A stretch of DNA of 64,000 bases, taken from a virus. The notes beneath the pieces were generated by a model. That model saw only the letters and a program-made list of their open reading frames with translations. It searched no databases and had not been told where the DNA came from. The position numbers were made by a program, and so were the translations under genes. Numbering within the stretch: position 1 is the first letter of the stretch; each line of letters begins with the position of its first letter. The DNA lies in IMG/VR virus record IMGVR_UViG_3300046742_000152, positions 1 to 64,000 of that record; one strand, 5' to 3'. This document shows, piece by piece, positions 47,595-54,335 of the stretch.

Positions 47595-47843
47595 TTATAA
47601 ATGAGATTCTACATCAGAACAAAGATTAGAAAGTAATTCACCGCTAATTCTGACTTTATGTTTGTTTCTAATGACGTGATAAAAATTTTCATTTTGAACC
47701 AAGATAATTAAACTACATTTATTATATAAAGATTGACCATGAGCTTCAATAAATAAAACTTCTAAAGAATTAATAATATAGTCTTGAGTTTGATTAAAAC
47801 CAAAGCGAAAGTTGTAATTATCAGTTTTATCAATAATAATCAT
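47595..47843 (-). CDS. Hypothetical protein (82 aa)
   Basis: Not recognised. Alternating strands and helices. Start overlaps the stop of a 22-residue peptide gene as ATGA. Confidence 0.5.
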   Translation of the reverse strand: MIIIDKTDNYNFRFGFNQTQDYIINSLEVLFIEAHGQSLYNKCSLIILVQNENFYHVIRNKHKVRISGELLSNLCSDVESHL

Positions 47844-47908
47844 GACATGAAATTAGCGTAAAATCCGTAACAAAAAATAAAATAAACAATTAGTTGTAAA
47901 ATTTCCAT
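47840..47908 (-). CDS. Membrane micropeptide coupled on both sides (22 aa)
   Basis: MEILQLIVYFIFCYGFYANFMS. Its ATG overlaps the upstream TAA as TAATG and its TGA overlaps the next ATG as ATGA, the same two couplings that join real genes here. One hydrophobic helix with Cys and several aromatic residues. Real gene likely despite length. Confidence 0.5.
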   Translation of the reverse strand: MEILQLIVYFIFCYGFYANFMS

Positions 47909-48447
47909 TATCTATATTCCTTTCTCAATAATCTCCATCTATCTGAATCAATTGGTTTGCTGCCATTATCTATAGCATACAACATTTCAACAACTTCGTC
48001 AAGACTATTATAAATATATTTATGAGGTAGCATACCGAGCATCCACAAGGGTGTTTTAGCTTTACCCCCTTCCATGCTTATGAAGATTGGTTTTTTTTCT
48101 CTAACGGCTGTAACAATTTCTTCAGCACTTCCCCAGCTAGCTACATCAGGAACAAGATGCGCAATAATAAAATCGCTCCTATCTACCAAGTTTAAGTCAT
48201 AAGCTCGAACCATTTTCATTTTATCTGTAACTCTGTCATATTGTTTTGTTTTCATCCAAGTTTCCATCTCTCGACGGGAAGTTTCATCTTCTTCAACGTC
48301 TTTCATGAAAGGCTTTTCGTAAGGATTAAAGCAAGTAATATTTAACGACGAAAGTTTATCGGTAACTTCTTTTCTCCAATCTCTGCCGCTAAGATATTGC
48401 ATATGACCGACTAAGTAGGTGCGAGTTTTATATAAAAGATTTTTCAT
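47908..48447 (-). CDS. Nucleoside 2-deoxyribosyltransferase-like protein (179 aa)
   Basis: TYLVGHMQYLSGRDWRKEV (about 11-29) and CFNPYEKPF match the N-terminal substrate loop of the family. VDRSDFIIAHLVPDVASWGSAEEI (about 107-130) is the central strand with catalytic Glu in the SAEEI segment. Enzymes of this group exchange or hydrolyse the base of deoxynucleosides or dNMPs. May manage phage or host nucleotides. Confidence 0.65.
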   Translation of the reverse strand: MKNLLYKTRTYLVGHMQYLSGRDWRKEVTDKLSSLNITCFNPYEKPFMKDVEEDETSRREMETWMKTKQYDRVTDKMKMVRAYDLNLVDRSDFIIAHLVPDVASWGSAEEIVTAVREKKPIFISMEGGKAKTPLWMLGMLPHKYIYNSLDEVVEMLYAIDNGSKPIDSDRWRLLRKEYR

Positions 48448-48489
48448 AAAGTATAGTCCACTGTATTCAGGTTTGCTGAATATTTTTTT

Positions 48490-49536
48490 TTAAGATTTTG
48501 ATTTTCTGAGAGGAGTTAAAAGGCCTTTCTTAACAAATTCTCCACGCATTCTTTGGCAAGAATTTAATGGCGCTCCAATTTTTTTTGAAACAGAAAGTAT
48601 AGAGTTCCCTTTTTTAAATAATTTAAGCATGAGAAGCTTTTGAGCTTCAGTAAAAGGGCGATTGATAGAAGTAACTAAAGGTGTTAGTTTCAAACTTCTT
48701 ATCGCCCCGCTAATTTTTGGCATGCTATATTTATTATTAAATAATATTTTATTAATTTCTTGCCCCGAATAAGTTCTAGGGTTTTTTAATATAAATTTTT
48801 TAATCTTTTTTTTATCAGAGCTATGTATCACAGGATTATCTAAGCCTTGATCAAAAAAACTATTCATAGATTGCTTCCCTTTGGAAATGTCATTGGAATT
48901 ACCTCCTTGAAGAACTTCTTTGGCATCAAAAAAATGATTTAGTTTTTCTTGTATCCCAAGAAACATTGTTGAGATTGCTTGATGGGTTACTTCAAGCTCT
49001 TCAGAGATTTTCACTTGACTAAGACCTTTTTGATAAAAAGATAAAAGCTTGCACTCTTTTTCTGTTAAAAGGTAACAGTATTTAGTGAGCACATGAAAAA
49101 ATTGTTTTGAATTCGATTGAAAATAAATTTCATCATTATCAAGTTCTTTATTCTCTTCACCTTGAGTTTCAATAGCTGCTTCAAAAACAGTTTTAGTTCC
49201 ATCTTCGGTCTCTGTGTATCCATCAAGTTTGCGACGGTTGTATGATTTATTAGTGAATCTATAATGCGCCCAGACAGCTTCATTTTTTACATAATGATAA
49301 GCTATTTTCTTAAACTCTGATTGGTTAAAATCTTGGTCACTAGGAAAAGAATTTAATATCTTCTCTTTATTTTTTAATAAATGTAAGTTGCATTCACTGT
49401 AAATTTCTTCGTCAGAAAGAGCGTGAAAACTTTTTTTAAACTTCCCAACTATTCTTTTAATATCTTCTTGAAACTCAATGAGATATTGATCAAACAAATC
49501 TGAGTTTTTACAATTTACTTGTTTACTGTTTTCCAT
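48490..49536 (-). CDS. Sigma-like transcription factor with extra HTH (348 aa)
   Basis: The N-terminal part carries a sigma region-2-like helical block (DEEIYSECNLHLLKNK) and around 155-195 a region-4-like HTH: YCYLLTEKECKLLSFYQKG, then LSQVKISEELEVTHQAISTMF. A further helix-turn-helix-like segment lies at 310-340. It is larger than ECF factors. Upstream is the Fis-like regulator, with which it overlaps by 22 bases. Confidence 0.6.
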   Translation of the reverse strand: MENSKQVNCKNSDLFDQYLIEFQEDIKRIVGKFKKSFHALSDEEIYSECNLHLLKNKEKILNSFPSDQDFNQSEFKKIAYHYVKNEAVWAHYRFTNKSYNRRKLDGYTETEDGTKTVFEAAIETQGEENKELDNDEIYFQSNSKQFFHVLTKYCYLLTEKECKLLSFYQKGLSQVKISEELEVTHQAISTMFLGIQEKLNHFFDAKEVLQGGNSNDISKGKQSMNSFFDQGLDNPVIHSSDKKKIKKFILKNPRTYSGQEINKILFNNKYSMPKISGAIRSLKLTPLVTSINRPFTEAQKLLMLKLFKKGNSILSVSKKIGAPLNSCQRMRGEFVKKGLLTPLRKSKS

Positions 49537-50582
49537 GTTAATTTACCGTCATTATTATATGAACTTGGATATTCTTTCGACCAATTTACAAAAGATTTAG
49601 TTCTGTCCATCCATCGTTTGAATGTAGCATCTTTTACGCCTAAGCTTGCAGCAGCTTTGGTTCGAACATTACCGTTTGCCAGAAGAGCTTTTTTAATTTT
49701 AGGGATTAAAGATTTTCTATAAATATCTCTAGATTCAGCTTTGGCTTTCCTTAAATTTTTAATCCTTTTAGCTTCAGCTTCTAGACTTTTATCAAAAAAA
49801 GGAACTCCGTTTTGCCTCCTTTGTTCCATGACTTTTTTTTGCGCTGCCGAACGCTGCTCTTTAGACACTCTGGGCGGTGTAGGTTTTTCAAATGGGTATT
49901 CAGTGTTCCACCAGTCTCTGGTTTCGCATCTAGCCATTAACTTATATAAAGTTGATCGACCAATCTTAAGGTGTTCAGCAGCTTTCTTGCGGCTATTATT
50001 ATTTACAACTAAAGCGTTAATAATTTGATTTTTTGTTCGACGCATTTCTTCCTTGTCCCATTTAACCCATTCGCCACCATTCCAAACAAGACCTTTTCTT
50101 TCATTAAGTTTTTTGCAAACTCCTTTGCGATTTTGTCGAGCCCAATTTTGAGCACCTCTTTTAAAACCTATATTCTCGCAGTCTTTTGCGCTAGATTTAT
50201 TGAATCTATTTGTGTAACCCTCAGGTCGAGGTAGATTTTTTTTAAATAAAAAATTATTAACGTTTGGGAAAGCTGATCGGCGGATATTTTCCCAGTCAGA
50301 AACAGATAATAGTTTGTTGGTATTTGTATGTTTGTATTGTTTATGAAGCATGTATCCTAATACCGCTTTCACTTTTACATTTAAAGAGTCTTCTTTACTT
50401 TTCTCAATAAGAATAGTTTTAGCTATAAGATAAGAACGGGCCTTGATAAAAGTTGCATAATCTTTTTCAGTACCATCTTCGTAGCGCTCTGTATAATACA
50501 TAAGCCAATACTGAGAAAAAGAAAAAGTTTTTTTCCTAAAAGCTTTTTGGCAATTCGTTGCTTTTCTTCCGCGTTTTTTCAT
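49515..50582 (-). CDS. DNA-binding protein with two Fis-type HTH motifs (355 aa)
   Basis: IINALVVNNNSRKKAAEHLKIGRSTLYKLM (about 190-219) and IKKALLANGNVRTKAAASLGVKDATFKRWM (about 304-333) are two copies of the Fis/HTH_8 motif. The rest is basic. ATG at 50582 fits the -10 box; an ATG at 50591 would lie against it. Probably a phage regulator or an adaptor for DNA. Confidence 0.65.
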   Translation of the reverse strand: MKKRGRKATNCQKAFRKKTFSFSQYWLMYYTERYEDGTEKDYATFIKARSYLIAKTILIEKSKEDSLNVKVKAVLGYMLHKQYKHTNTNKLLSVSDWENIRRSAFPNVNNFLFKKNLPRPEGYTNRFNKSSAKDCENIGFKRGAQNWARQNRKGVCKKLNERKGLVWNGGEWVKWDKEEMRRTKNQIINALVVNNNSRKKAAEHLKIGRSTLYKLMARCETRDWWNTEYPFEKPTPPRVSKEQRSAAQKKVMEQRRQNGVPFFDKSLEAEAKRIKNLRKAKAESRDIYRKSLIPKIKKALLANGNVRTKAAASLGVKDATFKRWMDRTKSFVNWSKEYPSSYNNDGKLTWKTVNK

Positions 50583-50591
50583 AATAAACAC

Positions 50592-50620
50592 AGTTTATCA
50601 CGAAAATATAAAGAAGTCAA
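50592..50620 (-). promoter_or_regulatory. Near-leaderless promoter of the Fis-like regulator
   Basis: TTGACT, 17-base spacer, TAAACT. Nine bases to ATG. Confidence 0.65.
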
Positions 50621-50621
50621 G

Positions 50622-50789
50622 TCATTTCCATTTGCAATAGTTTGGATTTTCAGATCTCTTTCGGCGCATATAGTCTCTTTTTTGCGCTCTGCGCCGAGCT
50701 AAATCTGACTCATCATATTTTTTTTGAGCTTTTCGCTGAGCTTCTGTTGTTTTATATTGTTTTTTACACAGTGGTTTTGAATTTTTCAT
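50622..50789 (-). CDS. Small very basic protein (55 aa)
   Basis: From ATG at 50789. Rich in K, R, Q and Y (AQRKAQKKYDESDLARRRAQ, YMRRKRSENPNYC). Probably nucleic-acid binding. It starts divergently from the plus-strand operon at 50853. Confidence 0.5.
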   Translation of the reverse strand: MKNSKPLCKKQYKTTEAQRKAQKKYDESDLARRRAQKRDYMRRKRSENPNYCKWK

Positions 50790-50852
50790 TCTATAATAAA
50801 ATAAAAGGTGTAATTTTGAGGGATTATTTTTATAATAAATTATTACACATAA

Positions 50853-51662
50853 ATGAAAACAAAAAGAAAAATATTAATAATGGGATTGCCAGGTTCTGGA
50901 AAAACAACTTTGGCAGAAATTCTAGTGAGCAAATTAAACGCCGCATGGTTTAATGCAGATGCTGTAAGGCAAGACATTTATACTGAATTAGGGTTTGATT
51001 ATGAAGATAGAATAAAACATGCTACTAGAATGGGGAAGCTCTGCGATTGGGCTAAAATCGGAGGGAACTATGTTGTGGCAGACTTTGTATGTCCTGTTCA
51101 GGAAACTCGCGAAGCTTTTAATGCAGACTTTGTGGTATGGGTTGACAGAATTCAAGAAGGTAGATATGAAGATACAAATAAAATGTTTGAAAAACCTTTG
51201 GAATACGACATTAGGCTGATAGATGGCAGTCCTGAAGAATGGGCTGAGCAAGTCATTAAAAAATTAAACGAAACCGAGCAGTGGGATAATCAAGCGCCCA
51301 CAGCTTTACTCATAGGAAGGTATCAACCTTTTCATATTGGTCATAAAACTTTAGTAAAAGAAGCTGTAGAGCGTACAGGACAGTGTTGTATAGCTTTAAG
51401 AGATGTAGCAGGTATTGATGAGAAAAATCCATATAATTTTGAGAAAGTAAAGCAAGAGATATACTCAGCATGCGTAGAATTTGGAGATAAAATTAAAGTA
51501 GTAGAGCTTCCAAATATTACTGATGTATTTTATGGAAGAGGAGTAGGTTACAATATAGAACAATTAGAATTAAGCAAAGAGCTACAAGCTGTATCCGCAA
51601 CAAAAATCAGAGCGGGGGAAATTGGTCAAGACGGAAAGCCTACTGGTAAAAGACCTGAGTGA
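50853..51662 (+). CDS. P-loop kinase fused to nucleotidyltransferase (269 aa)
   Basis: N-terminal half: MGLPGSGKTTLAE (Walker A, 10-22) and NADAVRQDI, as in APS kinase (CysC) or polynucleotide-kinase-like enzymes. C-terminal half: GRYQPFHIGH (155-164) and SATKIR (248-253), the HxGH and ISxTxIR motifs of NadM-like NMN adenylyl/cytidylyltransferases. It would phosphorylate a small substrate and then attach a nucleotide, releasing pyrophosphate. The third gene of the operon is a pyrophosphatase. APS-to-PAPS and NAD salvage are both candidates. Confidence 0.65.
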   Translation: MKTKRKILIMGLPGSGKTTLAEILVSKLNAAWFNADAVRQDIYTELGFDYEDRIKHATRMGKLCDWAKIGGNYVVADFVCPVQETREAFNADFVVWVDRIQEGRYEDTNKMFEKPLEYDIRLIDGSPEEWAEQVIKKLNETEQWDNQAPTALLIGRYQPFHIGHKTLVKEAVERTGQCCIALRDVAGIDEKNPYNFEKVKQEIYSACVEFGDKIKVVELPNITDVFYGRGVGYNIEQLELSKELQAVSATKIRAGEIGQDGKPTGKRPE

Positions 51663-52042
51663 TGAAAAAATATAATACAATTTTTTGTGATATAGATGGA
51701 ACTATATTCAAATATAGGCAATTTGCAAATTATACAACCGAAGAGTGTGAAGTGCTGCCAGGAGTATTAAATAAACTAAACTCATGGAAGGATCAGGGTC
51801 ACATGATCATTCTAACAACGGCTAGACCTGAGGATCTTAGAGACTTAACAATTAATGAATTAAATAAAAATAAAATACCATATGATAGGATCATAATGGG
51901 TATTGAAAGGGGCGCAAGGATTTTAATTAATGATAAAGATCCTAAGTTAAATACTCCAAGAGCCCTTGGAATTAATTTGCAGAGGGATCAAGGGATGGTT
52001 TTTGACACAGTTAAACTTGATCCTGAATCAAATATATTTTAA
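51662..52042 (+). CDS. HAD-family phosphatase (126 aa)
   Basis: FCDIDGTIFKYRQF (about 8-21) gives the DxDGT nucleophile motif, TTARPEDL (about 56-63) motif II, and a later LINDKDPKLN the metal-binding Asp pair. A short C1-type cap is absent. ATG overlaps the upstream TGA as TGATG. Removes a phosphate in the operon's pathway. Confidence 0.7.
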   Translation: MKKYNTIFCDIDGTIFKYRQFANYTTEECEVLPGVLNKLNSWKDQGHMIILTTARPEDLRDLTINELNKNKIPYDRIIMGIERGARILINDKDPKLNTPRALGINLQRDQGMVFDTVKLDPESNIF

Positions 52043-52554
52043 TGAAATTAAATCTACAGGCAAAAGAATATCCAGAAACTTTTTTTGGAATAATAGAAAT
52101 TCCAAAAGAATCTAATGTTAAGTGCGAGCTGAATGAAAATTTTAATATGATAGAGTTTGATAGAGAACTTAGTAACTCTATGATATATCCCGCAAATTAT
52201 GGATTTATCCCCTCTACTTTAGCAGAAGATGGAGATCCTGTAGATATAGTCATGCTAGATACAGATCCTCACATTGAGGCAGGAACATTAGTAAAACTAA
52301 AACCGTTAGGTTTGTTAAGAATGATGGATTGTGGATACATTGACAATAAAATTGTCACAACTACAGTAAAAGAAAAAAGTATTAAAGATATTGATGATAT
52401 CTACCCAAGATTTCTTGAAAAAACTAAAGATTTTTTTGCAAATTATAAAAATTTAGACAACCAGAAAGTTATAGTAGAAGATTGGAAAAACGCTGAGGAG
52501 GCTAAAATTTATTTAAAAGATAAATTAATGCCTAAGACAAAATTTCTAAAATAG
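52042..52554 (+). CDS. ppa: Inorganic pyrophosphatase (170 aa)
   Basis: Family I PPase: IIEIPKESNVKCEL (about 18-31), YPANYGFIPSTLAEDGDPVDIVML (about 52-75, with the DGDPVDI metal motif). Hydrolyses PPi, pulling the upstream nucleotidyltransferase forward. Starts at TAATG. Its end overlaps the DUF1501 gene by 23 bases tail to tail. Confidence 0.85.
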   Translation: MKLNLQAKEYPETFFGIIEIPKESNVKCELNENFNMIEFDRELSNSMIYPANYGFIPSTLAEDGDPVDIVMLDTDPHIEAGTLVKLKPLGLLRMMDCGYIDNKIVTTTVKEKSIKDIDDIYPRFLEKTKDFFANYKNLDNQKVIVEDWKNAEEAKIYLKDKLMPKTKFLK

Positions 52555-53812
52555 GAGTGCCTTTATGAGCTATTTGGAACGGTCTTCCAGATGGAGAATA
52601 ATGAATGTCATTTATAGAGAGACCCAAGGCATATGCAATTGTAGCATTTAAATCTTCAGGTCTAACTGGATTCAAGTCAACTTCCATTCCTTTGTCGTCG
52701 CTCTGACCATAAATTGTCCCGCCTTTGATAGCTCCCCCAGCAAAAAAAGCTGAGAAAGCTTTAGGCCAGTGATCTCTACCATCTCTTGGATTAATTTTTG
52801 GTGTGCGACCAAACTCAGATGTTAAAACTACCAACGTCTCATTTAATAAACCTCGGAGTTCAAGATCAAAGAGTAGTGCTCCTAATGCCTTGTCAATGTC
52901 CACGCAATTTGCCGCAACGCGATCAAAGTTATTATCATGTGTATCCCAACCTCCGCGAGTAACTTCTACATAGCGCACTTTATTTTCAATCAATCTTCTG
53001 GCTAGTAAGCATCCCTGACCGAAATTGCTTTCGCCATATAACTCAGTCATCGCTTGTGGCTCAGCTGAAATATCGAAAGCTTTTAAATCTTCACTTTGCA
53101 TTAGTTTTACAGCGTCTTTGTATAAATCAGTATACGCACGAATTTGTTTTTGATTATACCTCTCACTAAACACAGAATTTAATTGCTCAGCTGTTTTTAT
53201 TCTATCGTTAAATTGTGAACTATCTAAATAGTCAGCCATTGAACTGTTTGCTAGCCCCGCCTTAGGATTTCTTATTGGTAAAGCTCCGTAACGAGATTCT
53301 AAAAAGCCAGCTCCCCCTCCTCCTCCTCCAATCTTTACATTAGTGGGAATACTTCTATTTATTGACCCAGAAAGCTTAGAAACCCAGCTGCCAAAAGTAG
53401 GGTGTACAATTGTTCCGCGCTTTTGATAACTCGTATGCATTAAATAGCTAGCCTGTTCATGAGCCCCTTGGTTGCTTGTCACCGAGCGAACAATGGCTGC
53501 ATTATGCATATGCCTCGCAACTGTAGGCAAGTTTTCAGAAAGAAAAACATCATCAACCGTTGTCTTGATAGACTCAATTGGACCTTGGACATCAGGGCTT
53601 TGAGGCTTTGGGTCAAAGGTGTCAAGATGCGACATTGCTCCAGCCATGTTTAAGTAAATAACATGGCGAGCTTTAGCGGGGCGAGAACCTGGTGTTAAAG
53701 CGTAAGCGTTATCATGAATATATGATCCGACCAATGGCATTAAGCCAACTCCCAAATAAGATTTGGCAGCTCTAGCAATAAATTCTCTTCTGTGTATTTC
53801 GTGATTTTTCAT
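52532..53812 (-). CDS. DUF1501 family protein (Tat-exported, 426 aa)
   Basis: An N-terminal RREFIARAA motif (8-16) and following hydrophobic segment form a Tat signal. The rest matches DUF1501, of the alkaline phosphatase/sulfatase-like superfamily: HVIYLNMAGAMSHLDTFDPKP (about 49-69), EFGRTPKINPRDGRDHWP (about 337-354). The family is abundant in Planctomycetes and Verrucomicrobia, and its activity is not settled. ATG is 7 bases after the tmRNA 3' end. I have not seen this family described in phage. Confidence 0.8.
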   Translation of the reverse strand: MKNHEIHRREFIARAAKSYLGVGLMPLVGSYIHDNAYALTPGSRPAKARHVIYLNMAGAMSHLDTFDPKPQSPDVQGPIESIKTTVDDVFLSENLPTVARHMHNAAIVRSVTSNQGAHEQASYLMHTSYQKRGTIVHPTFGSWVSKLSGSINRSIPTNVKIGGGGGGAGFLESRYGALPIRNPKAGLANSSMADYLDSSQFNDRIKTAEQLNSVFSERYNQKQIRAYTDLYKDAVKLMQSEDLKAFDISAEPQAMTELYGESNFGQGCLLARRLIENKVRYVEVTRGGWDTHDNNFDRVAANCVDIDKALGALLFDLELRGLLNETLVVLTSEFGRTPKINPRDGRDHWPKAFSAFFAGGAIKGGTIYGQSDDKGMEVDLNPVRPEDLNATIAYALGLSINDIHYSPSGRPFQIAHKGTPILEILS

Positions 53813-53819
53813 AATAAAT

Positions 53820-54182
53820 TGGTGGACGTGGGGAGAGTCGAACTCCCGTCTTTAAATTTTCAAAAATATACATCTACAAGTTTAGTTTATTTTTTTTTAA
53901 GTTATGACATAAACATCCAACTAACCATTTCAATTATTCGCAGTTTATGATATGGATAAACTTTTATCTGTTTTGCAGATAGATGACCCCACAATCCTTT
54001 TATCTGCGTCAAAGGTTGTAAGGTAGCAGAATTAAGCTGCTAAAGCAAGCTGCTCGCTTTGAGGCGAGTAAGCTTGAATACGTGACTTATTGCCATGTAA
54101 ACTTTTGCATCTTTTTGAGGAGCCAGATGCACTCCTACTTGCAATATACTAATCCAACTTAAATCGAATCCAGTACACGCCC
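53820..54182 (-). ncRNA. ssrA: tmRNA (ssrA)
   Basis: The 5' GGGCGTG pairs with 3' CACGTCC, then ACCA: a full tRNA-like acceptor. The T arm GGGAGTTCGACTCTCCC and GGATTCGAT at the 5' side are standard. The tag reads GNKSRIQAYSPQSEQLALAA, if GGC at 54094-54092 is the resume codon, stopping at 54034-54032. The LAA end is the usual Clp degron. At 363 nt, normal length. Rescues stalled ribosomes and marks products for proteolysis. ClpC-like unfoldase upstream. Confidence 0.92.
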
Positions 54183-54335
54183 ATAAAATTTTAAAGAACA
54201 AGTTATATACTATATACCATAGTAATTGAATTAATTACACATAAATTAAATATTTGTGTATATCATATTATGATACATCACGTTTCTGCACCACAAATAT
54301 TAAGTTTGATAGCGATAGTAATCATTTTAAGTTGC
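54183..54335. other. Intergenic stretch between the ClpC-like gene and the tmRNA
   Basis: About 150 AT-rich bases with no gene. It must hold the tmRNA promoter unless the tmRNA is processed from the ClpC transcript; no TTGACA-class promoter is evident. Confidence 0.4.

Noticed and set aside
50642-50953. Plus-strand reading frame before the kinase-fusion gene
   Set aside because: It runs across a compact minus-strand basic gene (50622-50789) and overlaps the plus gene's own start in another frame. No domain is seen.
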